Origin: Pseudomonas oryzicola
GTDB taxonomy: Bacteria > Pseudomonadota > Gammaproteobacteria > Pseudomonadales > Pseudomonadaceae
Assembly: GCF_014269185.2 (NCBI RefSeq)
Contig: NZ_JABWRZ020000001.1
Location: 3,311,001-3,375,000 of the forward strand
DNA length: 64,000 bases
Direction: 5' to 3'
Shown here: positions 34,616-44,769 of the stretch, one piece after another
Position numbering within the stretch: position 1 is the first letter of the stretch
How the letters are laid out: the number at the start of each line of letters is the position of its first letter
Position numbers and translations under genes: made by a program
Notes under the pieces: generated by a model
Told to the model about the DNA's origin: nothing
Seen by the model: only the letters and a program-made list of their open reading frames with translations
The model's database searches: none

Positions 34616-35410
34616 ATGAAGTTCATCACATGCTGCCTGGGCCTTTCAGCCGCCTGTCTCGCCCTCTGGGGCTGCTCGACGCCCCGAACAGTATCGCCGG
34701 TCGACGCACCCGGAAACGCCGAGTCCGGAACCACCAAACTGCTGGAGGCAGGCGCAGCGCTGTTGCAGGACAAGCCCCCCATCGAAGCGCTCAATGCCTA
34801 TCTGGATGGCTTCCACTTCTACAATGGCCACCCCGACATCCAGATGGAAGCCCACCATTACTGCTCGGTGCTGAGCGAGGATGCCATCCAGTGCGTGATC
34901 TACGACGGCAATACCCGTAGTGCCAAGATCATGGGTGTCGAGTACATCATCGACCAGAAGCTGTTCAGCCACTTGCCGGCAAAGGAGAAAGCCATGTGGC
35001 ACAGCCATGGCCATGAAGTATCGTCTGGCCAGTTGGTTGCGCCAGGCATCCCCGCACCGGCAGAGCACGCGCTGATGCAGCGCCTGGCGCATACCTATGG
35101 AAAAACCTGGCATACCTGGCACACCGACCAGGACAAGGCGCTGCCGCTCGGCGTCCCGCAATTGATGATGGGCTTTACCGCCGATGGCCAGGCCAACCCT
35201 GCCATGGTCGAGCAACGCAACCGGCGCCTGGGTATCGATGCGGCCAAAAGCAAGGCGCAACGGGCCGACATCAGGGTACCCACGCCAGACCCGCAGGCCA
35301 ACGGCTGGCAACGGGGCGATGTGATCCAGATCGTCGACCCGACCGGCGCCCACCTGCACCGCCCCACCAGGGCGACACCGGAAAACACCAACAGCCGTTC
35401 CAGCCGCTAG
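34616..35410 (+). CDS. OBAP (DUF1264) family lipoprotein
   Basis: The start at 34616 follows a GGAGA box and yields a lipoprotein signal (MKFITCCLGLSAACLALWG-C). The 264-residue protein carries the oil-body-associated-protein motifs: HHYCSVLSEDAIQCVIYD, A-K-I-M-G-V-E-Y-I-I, LPAKEKAMWHSHGHEV and LMMGF. In plants the family localises to oil bodies; the bacterial role is unknown. An upstream in-frame ATG at 34601 is possible. It is divergent from the MvaT gene. Confidence 0.82.
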   Translation: MKFITCCLGLSAACLALWGCSTPRTVSPVDAPGNAESGTTKLLEAGAALLQDKPPIEALNAYLDGFHFYNGHPDIQMEAHHYCSVLSEDAIQCVIYDGNTRSAKIMGVEYIIDQKLFSHLPAKEKAMWHSHGHEVSSGQLVAPGIPAPAEHALMQRLAHTYGKTWHTWHTDQDKALPLGVPQLMMGFTADGQANPAMVEQRNRRLGIDAAKSKAQRADIRVPTPDPQANGWQRGDVIQIVDPTGAHLHRPTRATPENTNSRSSR

Positions 35411-35473
35411 CCTGGCTGCGCCGCTTCAATGGCGCAGGCGTAGCCGCGAAGCGCTCGACGCCGGCGGGCAGAA

Positions 35474-36703
35474 TCACTGCTCGCCGTGCCCCTTGCGCAC
35501 CGGCATGTGCTTGCCGATTTCATACTTGCCAATCGCCGCCCGGTGCACCTCGTCCGGCCCGTCGGCCAGGCGCAGGGTACGCTGCATGGCATACATGTAG
35601 GCCAGCGGGAAGTCGCCGCTCACCCCAGCCCCGCCATGGATCTGGATCGCCCGGTCGATCACCTGCAACGCCACGTTCGGCGCCACCACCTTGATCTGTG
35701 CAATCTCGCTGCGCGCCACCTTGTTGCCGACCGTATCCATCATGTACGCCGCTTTCAGCGTCAGCAGCCGGGCCATGTCGATCTCCATGCGCGAGTCGGC
35801 AATCTTGTCGACGTTGCCGCCCAGGCGCGCCAGCGGCTGGCCGAAAGCGGTGCGCTCCACCGCGCGTTTGCACATCAGCTCCAATGCGCGTTCGGCCATG
35901 CCGATCGAGCGCATGCAGTGGTGGATACGGCCCGGGCCAAGACGCCCCTGGGCAATTTCGAAGCCGCGGCCTTCGCCGAGGATGACGTTTTCGTACGGCA
36001 CCCGCACGTTTTCAAAGAGGACTTCGGCATGGCCGTGGGGCGCGTCGTCATAGCCGAACACCGGCAGCGGCCGAACGATCTTCACCCCGGGCGCATCGGT
36101 GGGCACCAGCACCATCGAATGCTGCTGGTGGCGTGGCCCCTGCGGGTCGGACAGGCCCATGAAGATCATCACTTTGCAGCGGGGATCGCAGGCGCCCGAG
36201 GTCCACCACTTGCGGCCATTGATCACCCATTCGTCACCGTCACGCACAGCCGTGGCCGCCATGTTGGTAGCGTCCGAAGAGGCCACGTCTGGTTCGGTCA
36301 TGGCGAATGCCGAACGGATCTCGCCGCGCAACAGCGGCTCCAGCCACTGACGTTTCTGCGCTTCGCTGCCGTAACGCACCAGCACTTCCATGTTACCGGT
36401 GTCCGGTGCCGAACAGTTGAACGGCTCTGGCCCGAGCAACGAGCGGCCCATGATCTCTGCCAGCGGGGCATATTCCAGGTTGCCAAGCCCGGCACCGTAT
36501 TCCGATTCAGGCAGAAACAGGTTCCACAGCCCCTCGGCACGGGCCCTGGCCTTGAGTTCCTCCATGATCGCAGTGGGCTGCCAGCGGTCGCCCTCGGCGA
36601 CCTGCTGCTCGAACACCGCCTCGGCGGGGTAGACATGGGCGTCCATGAACGCGCTGACGCGCTCACGCAGTGCCTGGACCTTGGGCGAATAGGCGAAATC
36701 CAT
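35474..36703 (-). CDS. Acyl-CoA dehydrogenase
   Basis: The start at 36703 ([20 protein letters not shown]) gives 409 residues. The flavin- and substrate-binding blocks of the family are present: [15 protein letters not shown], the [11 protein letters not shown] block, and [19 protein letters not shown]. The C-terminal [35 protein letters not shown] holds the region that binds FAD across the dimer. The catalytic-base position is not assigned. It oxidises an acyl-CoA at the alpha-beta bond, with unknown chain type. The gene is divergent from a LysR regulator across an operator-like inverted repeat. Confidence 0.88.
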   Translation of the reverse strand: MDFAYSPKVQALRERVSAFMDAHVYPAEAVFEQQVAEGDRWQPTAIMEELKARARAEGLWNLFLPESEYGAGLGNLEYAPLAEIMGRSLLGPEPFNCSAPDTGNMEVLVRYGSEAQKRQWLEPLLRGEIRSAFAMTEPDVASSDATNMAATAVRDGDEWVINGRKWWTSGACDPRCKVMIFMGLSDPQGPRHQQHSMVLVPTDAPGVKIVRPLPVFGYDDAPHGHAEVLFENVRVPYENVILGEGRGFEIAQGRLGPGRIHHCMRSIGMAERALELMCKRAVERTAFGQPLARLGGNVDKIADSRMEIDMARLLTLKAAYMMDTVGNKVARSEIAQIKVVAPNVALQVIDRAIQIHGGAGVSGDFPLAYMYAMQRTLRLADGPDEVHRAAIGKYEIGKHMPVRKGHGEQ

Positions 36704-36799
36704 CGGGGCTACCTTCACGGTTCAAAGTACATGGGGCAGAGCCTAGAGCAGCCTGCCCCATCCACCTAGTCTATTTTCCGCGTGTATAAACATTCATAA

Positions 36800-36814
36800 C
36801 CGATATATGATCGG
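36800..36814. promoter_or_regulatory. Inverted repeat CCGAT-N5-ATCGG, likely LysR operator
   Basis: A perfect 5-bp inverted repeat of the T-N11-A type lies 28 bp before the LysR start and about 95 bp before the divergent acyl-CoA dehydrogenase gene. Placement fits autoregulation plus control of the neighbour. Confidence 0.5.
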
Positions 36815-36842
36815 CCGATAATTCCAACAAAGAGCGGCGCCC

Positions 36843-37769
36843 ATGAACCTCAGCAAGGTCGACCTCAACCTGTTCATCGTGTTCGATGCGATCTACACCG
36901 AAGCCAACCTGACCCGCGCCGGGCAGATTGTCGGCATCACCCAGCCGGCGGTGTCCAACGCCCTTTCGCGGCTGCGCGAAACCTTCAACGACCCGCTGTT
37001 CGTGCGCACCGCGCAAGGCATGGTGCCCACGCCCATGGCGCAGAACATCATCGGCCCGGTGCGCAACGCCCTGGCGCTGCTGCGCACTTCGGTGCAGGAA
37101 AGCCGCATCTTCAACCCGCAACAGGCCAACAAGACTTTCCGCATCAGCATGACCGACCTGACCGAGGCGGTCATCCTGCCGCCGCTGTTCCAGCGCCTGC
37201 GCCGCCTGGCACCGGCGGTACTGATCGAAAGCTTCCTGTGCAAGCGCCGCGAGACCACCAAGGAACTGGCCGCCGGCCGCCTGGACTTCGCCATCGACGC
37301 GCCATTGAATACCGACCCGCAAGTCCGCCATGTCAAGCTGATGCAGGATCGCTATGTCTGCGCCCTGCGCCAGGGCCACCCATTGGCAGACAGCAAACTG
37401 ACCCTCGAAAGCTACCTGGGCATGACCCATATCCATATCTCCAGCCGCCGCAACGGCCTGGGCTATGTCGACCTGGCCCTGGGCAAGATGGGCGTGCAAC
37501 GCAAGGTTGCCTTGCGTTCGCAGCATTACCTGATGGCCTCGCAGGTACTGCAACAGACCGACATGGCAATGACCGTCCCCGAGCGCTTCGCCCGCCGTCA
37601 TCAGTTGCGCTACCAGCCACTGCCGGTGGAAGTGCCGGCACTGGAGACCCACTTGTACTGGCATGAAAGCACCGACCAGGACCCGGCCAACCGCTGGATG
37701 CGTGAACAGATCACCGAGTTGTGCGAACGCGTCGTCGCCGAGGAAGAGAAGGCGCTGACAGCGGCCTGA
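36843..37769 (+). CDS. LysR family transcriptional regulator (NodD-like branch)
   Basis: The 308-residue protein opens MNLSKVDLNLFIVFDAIYTEANLTRAG, which is typical of the NodD/LeuO-like LysR branch, with the recognition helix in ITQPAVSNALSRLRETFNDPLFVR. The C-terminal half is a periplasmic-binding-protein-like sensor. It probably regulates the divergent acyl-CoA dehydrogenase. A short AGCCC/GGGCT hairpin follows its stop at about 37775-37787. Confidence 0.87.
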   Translation: MNLSKVDLNLFIVFDAIYTEANLTRAGQIVGITQPAVSNALSRLRETFNDPLFVRTAQGMVPTPMAQNIIGPVRNALALLRTSVQESRIFNPQQANKTFRISMTDLTEAVILPPLFQRLRRLAPAVLIESFLCKRRETTKELAAGRLDFAIDAPLNTDPQVRHVKLMQDRYVCALRQGHPLADSKLTLESYLGMTHIHISSRRNGLGYVDLALGKMGVQRKVALRSQHYLMASQVLQQTDMAMTVPERFARRHQLRYQPLPVEVPALETHLYWHESTDQDPANRWMREQITELCERVVAEEEKALTAA

Positions 37770-37963
37770 AGGGATAGCCCATTGGGCTTTGGGTGAACCG
37801 CAGGCAGCCGAGAGAAAATTTTTCTACGAATTTATCAACAGGTAGAATTATCTGTTCGATGATTTGGAAAAAAGGCCGCAAGAAGCGAAAACCATCGCCG
37901 AAGTGGCGGGTACGCTTGCTCCAACGATCGCCGATTTCACGGCAGCAGACACGGACCCGCCCA

Positions 37964-39118
37964 ATGCCTAGCGCCCCGCTCTACTTCGACTACGCCGCCA
38001 CCACTCCGGTCGACGACCGGGTCATCGAAACCATGCTCGCCTGCCTCGGCAGCCAGGCCAACTTCGGCAACCCGGCCTCCACTGGCCACGCCTTCGGCCA
38101 GGCCGCCCGTCAGGCTGTCGAGCAGGCCCGTCAGCAAGTGGCCGAACGCGTCGGCGCGCAGGCTGACGCACTGGTCTGGACTTCAGGTGCGACCGAATCC
38201 AACAACCTGGCGCTCAAGGGCATCGCTCAAGGCCTCGGCAAGCCCGGGCACCTGATCACCAGCCAGCTGGAACACAAGGCCGTGCTCGACACCGTGGCCG
38301 AGCTGGAGCGCCAGGGCTGGGCCGTCACCCGCCTGGCAGCGGATGCTGCAGGCCTGATCCAGCCTGCAGCCGTGCGGGCGGCGTTGCGCGCCGACACTCG
38401 GCTGGTGTCGCTGATGGCGGTCAACAACGAGCTGGGTACGCTCACTGACGTCGCCACGATTGGCGAACAGGTGCGCACCCACGGGGCCCTGCTGCACGTG
38501 GACGCGGCGCAGGCGGTGGGCAAACTGGCCATCGACCTGAGCGTGATGGCCGTGGACCTGATGTCGTTTTCGGCGCACAAGGTATATGGCCCCAAAGGTA
38601 TCGGTGCACTCTACGTCGGGCCGCGCGCGCGCCCGCTGATGTGCGCGCAGATGCACGGCGGCGGGCATGAGCAGGGGCTGCGATCCGGTACCCTGGCAAC
38701 CCACCAGATCGTCGGCATGGGCAGCGCTTTTGCCCTGGCCGGCCAGCCCGGTGATAGCGAGTACCAGCGCCTCGAGCAGTTGGCCGGGCGCCTGCGCGAG
38801 GGCCTGTTGGCGCTGCCTGGCGTCACCCTCAATGGCTGCGCCCACCAGCGCATTCCGCATTTGCTGAACCTGTGCATCGACAACCCGCGTTTCAACAGTG
38901 CAGCACTGGCCAGCGAGCTGGCATTGTCGAGCACCTCCGCGTGCAATTCGGCAAGCAATGCGGCCTCGCACGTGCTGCTGGCACTGGGGCTGGACGAACG
39001 CCGGGCACGCAATAGCGTGCGCCTGAGCATCGGGCGTTTCAGCAACACGGCTGAAGTGGACAAGGCGATCGAAGTGTTTGCCAGGGTGCTGGCGGCGGCA
39101 GCGGCGGCGCTCTGGTAG
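37964..39118 (+). CDS. Cysteine desulfurase (IscS-type)
   Basis: This PLP enzyme removes sulfur from cysteine as a protein persulfide. The start at 37964 (MPSAPLYFDYAATTP) is chosen because the family begins there; upstream codons in frame have no similarity. PLP-binding Lys206 sits in SFSAHKVYGPKG, the His at about 104 in QLEHKAV, and the catalytic loop Cys327 in STSACNSAS. The protein has 384 residues and is not in an isc cluster, so it is an extra desulfurase. It is convergent with the RES-Xre module, 7 bp away. Confidence 0.9.
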   Translation: MPSAPLYFDYAATTPVDDRVIETMLACLGSQANFGNPASTGHAFGQAARQAVEQARQQVAERVGAQADALVWTSGATESNNLALKGIAQGLGKPGHLITSQLEHKAVLDTVAELERQGWAVTRLAADAAGLIQPAAVRAALRADTRLVSLMAVNNELGTLTDVATIGEQVRTHGALLHVDAAQAVGKLAIDLSVMAVDLMSFSAHKVYGPKGIGALYVGPRARPLMCAQMHGGGHEQGLRSGTLATHQIVGMGSAFALAGQPGDSEYQRLEQLAGRLREGLLALPGVTLNGCAHQRIPHLLNLCIDNPRFNSAALASELALSSTSACNSASNAASHVLLALGLDERRARNSVRLSIGRFSNTAEVDKAIEVFARVLAAAAAALW

Positions 39119-39125
39119 GCACGCC

Positions 39126-39563
39126 CTAGAACAGCCGGCTGTCCGGGGTGAAGTCCTCGACTTCGAGCCTGGCACTGTGCGCCTGCGGATGCCGTGGGTT
39201 GAACAGGTAATTGGTAGTTCTGGGCATGATCGCGCTGGGCACCGGCAGCAGCAATGCCGAACAGTCATCGAGGAAACGATTGCCCAGGCCCCGGGTAAAT
39301 TCGATCTGCGTCGACCAGCCGGGCTGCAAAGGTGGCAGGTGCGCTTGCGAAACCGTGTCGGGCAACTCGATGCGCAGCAAGCGCATGGTAGTGGGAAAAT
39401 CCTCGGGGTCGATCTCCAGGTGTACCAGCACCTCGAGCATGGCCCCGGCCGGGCTGGTGGCGGCATACACCACTGGCCGGCCAGCCTGGTGCCAGCGGCC
39501 GCTGACACGCAAACCGCCGGTGCCGCTCAGGTCCGCGTAGGCGCTGATACGCCACAGGATCAC
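39126..39563 (-). CDS. RES-domain toxin (NAD+ phosphorylase)
   Basis: The 145-residue protein is a RES toxin, a family shown to deplete NAD+. The conserved blocks are LWRISAYADLSGTGG, VSGRWHQAGRPVVYAAT with the active-site Arg and Tyr, SPAGAMLEVLVHLE with the Glu, and SALLLPVPSAIMPRTTNYLFNP. The gene overlaps its antitoxin by 4 bp and lies downstream of it, the normal order. The P. putida pair beside cysteine desulfurase and nitroreductase genes is the studied RES-Xre example, and this looks orthologous. Confidence 0.9.
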   Translation of the reverse strand: MILWRISAYADLSGTGGLRVSGRWHQAGRPVVYAATSPAGAMLEVLVHLEIDPEDFPTTMRLLRIELPDTVSQAHLPPLQPGWSTQIEFTRGLGNRFLDDCSALLLPVPSAIMPRTTNYLFNPRHPQAHSARLEVEDFTPDSRLF

Positions 39564-40009
39564 AAGCCAAAGCCTTCGGCGATCTGCAGCAGCATTTCCT
39601 CGACCTGGGTGGTGCCTTGCTGGGTGGTGAGCATCTGCATCGGCGTCAGCCCCGAAAAGCGTTCCTTGGGCTTGGACAGCCAGCGCTTGGCCTTGACCGC
39701 GTCGCCGAACACGGCTTCGGCCATGGCGGTGATGTGCGCCGAGCGGAACAGCCGGTCACTTTCCTCGACAGTCAGCGGCTGGTCACGCTGGATGCGGGAC
39801 TTCAGGGTGCGTAGCGGAATGATCTGGTCACGCTCCACTGGCGTGAACACGCCGAGCTCGGTCAGCTTTACCAACCAGGTGGCGGCAAAACCATGGGTGA
39901 TGCGCGTGTGGATCTCGAAATCACTGGCAAGCTCGGGGATTTCCAGCAGCGCATGCAGGCGCGCCCGGTACTCGTGGTAACCGTTGTCGCGAAGCACTTC
40001 GGCAAGCAT
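39560..40009 (-). CDS. Xre/ParS-family antitoxin of the RES toxin
   Basis: The start at 40009 (MLAEVLRDNGYHEYRARLHALLEIPELA) follows AAGGAG and gives 149 residues. The N-terminal part is the Xre-like helix bundle, and the C-terminal DUF2384 region (ITAMAEAVFGDAVKAKRWLSKPKERFSGLTPMQML) is the toxin-binding part. It neutralises the RES toxin and represses the operon. A candidate promoter with direct GCATA repeats lies just upstream. Confidence 0.88.
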   Translation of the reverse strand: MLAEVLRDNGYHEYRARLHALLEIPELASDFEIHTRITHGFAATWLVKLTELGVFTPVERDQIIPLRTLKSRIQRDQPLTVEESDRLFRSAHITAMAEAVFGDAVKAKRWLSKPKERFSGLTPMQMLTTQQGTTQVEEMLLQIAEGFGL

Positions 40010-40039
40010 GGCAAGCTCCTTTCCGGCGTTTGCCGACAA

Positions 40040-40068
40040 GTATGCGGTATATGCCGGGCGCTTGCCAA
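40040..40068 (-). promoter_or_regulatory. Candidate promoter of the Xre-RES operon
   Basis: On the minus strand TTGGCA (40068-40063) is 17 bp from GCATAC (40045-40040). Two GCATA repeats 4 bp apart cover the -10 region and may be part of the antitoxin operator. Confidence 0.4.
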
Positions 40069-40108
40069 CCAGGATGCCGAGCGGTCGAGCGCACCTCCTT
40101 GGTAAATG

Positions 40109-40132
40109 GCCGGGCCGCAGAGCGGCCCCGGC
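40109..40132 (-). terminator. Hairpin terminator downstream of the nitroreductase gene
   Basis: A GC-rich stem (GCCGGGCCGC against GCGGCCCCGGC, one bulge, AGA loop) lies 5 bp beyond the nitroreductase stop in the leftward direction. The weak tail ATTTACC follows. Confidence 0.5.
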
Positions 40133-40137
40133 AAATG

Positions 40138-40791
40138 TCACAGGAAGGTGAACACCTGCGAAGCTGGCAGGCGCGACTTGTTCAGCCCGGCATTGAAATC
40201 CGTCTCGCTGCGATAACCCAGGCTGAGGATCACCACGCTGGTGAACCCGCGTTCACGCAAGCCCAGTTCGGCATCGAGGATCTTGCTGTCAAAGCCCTCG
40301 ATCGGTGTCGCGTCCAGGCCATGGGCTGCAGCCCCCAGCATGGCCGTCCCGAATGCAAGGTAGGTCTGCTTTTCCATCCAGTGCTGCAGGTCTTTCTGGT
40401 CAAAACGGTGCAGGTCGACGTAGTGCCGGCGGCTCTGGTTCTGCGCGGCGCGCGCCTGCTCATCGCGGAAACGCCCATCCGCTGCCTCCTGCTCGAGCAG
40501 GGCGTTCAGGTGGGCCTCGGTCATCTCGGTGCGGGTACAGAATACGATCACGTGCGACGCATCGAGGATCTTCGGCGAGTTGTAGGCAAACCGTTCCGCA
40601 GTGCTCTTGGCCAGGCGGGCCTTGCCTTCGGCAGTGTCAGCAACGATGAAATGCCACGGCTGCGAATTGACCGAAGACGGGCTGTGCCGCAGTTGCTCGA
40701 GCAAAGCGTCGACAGTGGCCTGGGGAATGCGGCGCGAGGCGTCGTAGGCTTTGGTGGTGTAGCGGCGCTTGGCCAGCGAGACGGTATCCAT
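40138..40791 (-). CDS. nfnB: Oxygen-insensitive NAD(P)H nitroreductase / dihydropteridine reductase
   Basis: The start at 40791 (MDTVSLAKRRYTTKAYD) matches the family start and gives 217 residues, the NfsB/NfnB size. FMN-binding features are the RRYTTKAYD N-terminus, HSPSSVNSQPWHFIV and the late LGYRSETDF. It transfers two electrons from NAD(P)H to nitroaromatics or quinones. It is divergent from a LysR gene 104 bp away that likely regulates it. Confidence 0.88.
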   Translation of the reverse strand: MDTVSLAKRRYTTKAYDASRRIPQATVDALLEQLRHSPSSVNSQPWHFIVADTAEGKARLAKSTAERFAYNSPKILDASHVIVFCTRTEMTEAHLNALLEQEAADGRFRDEQARAAQNQSRRHYVDLHRFDQKDLQHWMEKQTYLAFGTAMLGAAAHGLDATPIEGFDSKILDAELGLRERGFTSVVILSLGYRSETDFNAGLNKSRLPASQVFTFL

Positions 40792-40895
40792 GCAGCAACT
40801 CCTGAAACGAACGGGGGATGTGCCGGCAATCCTATCTTCCCCGCAAAAAAGAAAAACCGGCACAATGTAACAACACTTTAATTCTAGGAGTGAAA

Positions 40896-41819
40896 ATGCT
40901 GCGCCTCGCCGACCTCGAACTGTTTGTCCGCAGCAGCGTGCTGGGCAGTTTCACTGCCGCCGCCCACGAGTCCGACCTGTTGCCCGGCCAGGTGGCCGCC
41001 GCGATCAAGCGCCTGGAACGCGACCTTGATGTACGCCTGTTCGCCCGCACCACCCGCAGCCTGCGCCTGACAGCCGAAGGCGAGCTGTATCTGCCGACTG
41101 CGGTGAATGTGCTGGAAAGCCTGCGCCAGGGCCGCGAAGACCTGCATGGCAACTCCAGCGTGCTGCGCGGCATCCTGCAGGTGTCGGCACCTTCAGACCT
41201 GGGCCGCAACATGCTGCTGCCGTGGCTGAGCGCCTTTCGTCGCGAGCATCCGGCGCTGCACCTGCGCTTCTTCCTGTCCGACCAGATCGCCGACCTCAAC
41301 CGCGACCCGGTGGACGTGGCCATTCGCTACGGCCTCAACCAGGACGCCAACTACATTGCCCTGCCGCTGGCCGACTGGAACCGCCGGGTGTTGGTCGCTT
41401 CACCCGAGTACCTGGCCCGCCACGGCCGCCCGCTCACACCAGAAGCTCTGCAACAGCACGCCTGCCTGCTGTACATGCAGCACAACCGGGTCTACGACAA
41501 ATGGCGGGTGGGCAGCCATACCGTGCAGGTGCGCGGACCGCTGGTCAGCGACGATGCCGACGTGATCCGCCGCCTGGCCCTGCAAGGCGAAGGTATCGTC
41601 TACAAGTCGTGGCTGGACGTGAGCGCCAACGTGGTAGCCGGCGAACTGGAAATCATCCTGCCCGAGCACCTCGGTGAGGCTGCCCCGGTCGCCCTGGTAT
41701 GTCCGCACCGCAAGCAACTCACGCCCGCCATCAGGCAATTGCATCTGTGGCTGCGCGAACGCTTCGAGGCCCTGCGCACACGGGCCCTGAGCAACGGCTG
41801 CACAATCGTTCCAGACTGA
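40896..41819 (+). CDS. LysR family transcriptional regulator
   Basis: The start at 40896 (MLRLADLELFVRSSVLGSFTAAA) follows TAGGAGTG, giving 307 residues. The helix-turn-helix reads FTAAAHESDLLPGQVAAAIKRLERDLDVRLFAR and belongs to the CrgA-like LysR group. It faces the nfnB-type gene, making that the first candidate target. Confidence 0.87.
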   Translation: MLRLADLELFVRSSVLGSFTAAAHESDLLPGQVAAAIKRLERDLDVRLFARTTRSLRLTAEGELYLPTAVNVLESLRQGREDLHGNSSVLRGILQVSAPSDLGRNMLLPWLSAFRREHPALHLRFFLSDQIADLNRDPVDVAIRYGLNQDANYIALPLADWNRRVLVASPEYLARHGRPLTPEALQQHACLLYMQHNRVYDKWRVGSHTVQVRGPLVSDDADVIRRLALQGEGIVYKSWLDVSANVVAGELEIILPEHLGEAAPVALVCPHRKQLTPAIRQLHLWLRERFEALRTRALSNGCTIVPD

Positions 41820-41867
41820 GCCAGGCCATTACGCTAAGGTAGTGATTTCCGCCAGGGCACGCCGCCA

Positions 41868-42698
41868 ATGAGTAACTGGATCGACCTTAGACAGGACGCC
41901 GATACCGGCATCGAGTCGGTCCGCGCGCATTTCGTCGGGCATGCCTACGACCCGCACTGGCACGACAGCTTCCTGGTCGGCGTGACCGAACAGGGTGTGC
42001 AGCAGTTCAACTGTCGCCGGGTGCGCCATCGCAGTACACCGGGGCAGGTGTTTCTGCTCGAGCCCGGCGACATCCACGACGGCCTGGCACCGACTGCGGA
42101 AGGCTTCACCTATTCGACGCTGTACCTGCAGCCAGCCTGGCTCGACCAGCAGCTGCGGGCGCTGTTCGAGCACGTGCCAGGCGACAGCCTGCCCAGCTTT
42201 GCCGATACCCTGTGCCAGGACGCGCGCCTGGCCCGGGCCACCGCCCTCGCCTTCCGCGCCGTGCACGAGCAGGACTGGCGCATTGTGCGCCAGACGGCCA
42301 TGGACGACCTGCTGGGCTGCCTGACGCGCCATCTGCACTGGCGCCGGCACATCGACCCCGACCCGCGCCTGCCGCTGACTGCACAGCGGGCGCGGGATTA
42401 CCTGCACGCCAACCTGGGGCGCGACATTGGCCTGGAAGACCTGGCTCAGGCCTGTGGCATCGACCGCTTCCGCCTGACGCGCGCGTTCAAGGCCGCGTAC
42501 GGCCTGGCGCCGCACGCCTACCTGATCCAGCTGCGCCTGGCCCGCGCGCGGCGCCTGCTCGCCGAGGGCCAGACGCCCTCCGAGGTGGCCATGGCCCTGG
42601 GCTTTGCCGACCAGAGCCACCTGGGGCGCTGGTTCCGCCGCGCCTACCGGCTGACCCCGGCCGACTACCGCAAGCGCTGCTCAAACCTTCCAGACTGA
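41868..42698 (+). CDS. AraC family transcriptional regulator with cupin N-terminus
   Basis: Residues about 20-90 form an AraC-type cupin (HAYDPHWHDSFLVGVTEQG, FLLEPGDIHDG) with a probable ligand pocket. The C-terminal 100 residues hold two helix-turn-helices (IGLEDLAQACGIDRFRLTRAFK and PSEVAMALGFADQSHLGRWFRRAY). The neighbouring LysE-type exporter starts 50 bp downstream on the same strand and is the likely target or operon mate, as is common for this AraC/LysE pair. Confidence 0.88.
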   Translation: MSNWIDLRQDADTGIESVRAHFVGHAYDPHWHDSFLVGVTEQGVQQFNCRRVRHRSTPGQVFLLEPGDIHDGLAPTAEGFTYSTLYLQPAWLDQQLRALFEHVPGDSLPSFADTLCQDARLARATALAFRAVHEQDWRIVRQTAMDDLLGCLTRHLHWRRHIDPDPRLPLTAQRARDYLHANLGRDIGLEDLAQACGIDRFRLTRAFKAAYGLAPHAYLIQLRLARARRLLAEGQTPSEVAMALGFADQSHLGRWFRRAYRLTPADYRKRCSNLPD

Positions 42699-42748
42699 AC
42701 GGCCGCAGCCAGCCAGCATGGTGCTTCGTTCATCCGGAGCCCTTGATC

Positions 42749-43333
42749 ATGACGCAGTCGCTGTTGCCTTTCATCCTGTTCGCCCTGGTGTCCAGCATCA
42801 GCCCCGGGCCGACCAACCTGTTGATCCTTGCCCATGGCGCCCGCGCCGGCCTGCGCGCGAGCCTGGCGCCGATCGTGGCAGCCTGTGGCGCAGCTGCCGC
42901 GATCGTGCTGATGGTCGGCCTGGGGCTGGGTGAGCTGCTGCTGCGCCACCCGCAGGCCCAGCAGTTGATGAGCGGCGCCGGAGTGCTGTGGCTGAGCTGG
43001 CTGGCGTGGAAGATGCTGCGCAGTGCCGCCGCCCCGCTGCAGGCGGCCACGGTACAAGGTTTGAGTGCGCTCAGTGCGGCCGCGTTGCAAGTGGTGAACC
43101 CCAAGGTGTGGCTGATGGCCGTGGCGGTGATCGGGGTATTTGCCGCACCGTCGCGACCGGTGTGGCAACTGGCGCTGGTGTTCCTGCTGATCGCCTTGCC
43201 GAGCATGACGGCATGGGCGCTGCTGGGGGCAGGCAGCGCGCGGTGGTTGCAGGCGCCGCAGCGGTGGCAGCTGTTCAACCAGGTATTGGCCGGGATGTTA
43301 TTGATTGCTGCATGGGCTGGCGTATTGGTTTGA
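42749..43333 (+). CDS. LysE family amino-acid exporter
   Basis: The start at 42749 (MTQSLLPFILFALVSSISPGPTNL) shows the family hallmark SPGPTN after the first helix. The 194-residue protein has about six hydrophobic segments and a late NPKVWLMA motif typical of LysE/RhtB exporters. The substrate is unknown. It is convergent with the MFS gene 16 bp away. Confidence 0.87.
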   Translation: MTQSLLPFILFALVSSISPGPTNLLILAHGARAGLRASLAPIVAACGAAAAIVLMVGLGLGELLLRHPQAQQLMSGAGVLWLSWLAWKMLRSAAAPLQAATVQGLSALSAAALQVVNPKVWLMAVAVIGVFAAPSRPVWQLALVFLLIALPSMTAWALLGAGSARWLQAPQRWQLFNQVLAGMLLIAAWAGVLV

Positions 43334-43349
43334 GCTTTCCGGGGCGCAT

Positions 43350-44645
<1,296 letters not shown>

Positions 44646-44769
44646 TTATTGGAAGGAATGCCCGGCATGGTACGCGTCACATCCGGGCCTCACAACCGCG
44701 GGGCAGGCAGAAGGGGTACCATGCGCGCTTCATGTGAGACGCGTGTGCAACCAGGAGCCTTTCCCACGC

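Noticed and set aside
42212-43333. 373-codon frame extending upstream of the LysE gene
   Set aside because: The upstream part overlaps the AraC gene in another frame and is Pro/Arg/Ala-rich noise; LysE starts at 42749.
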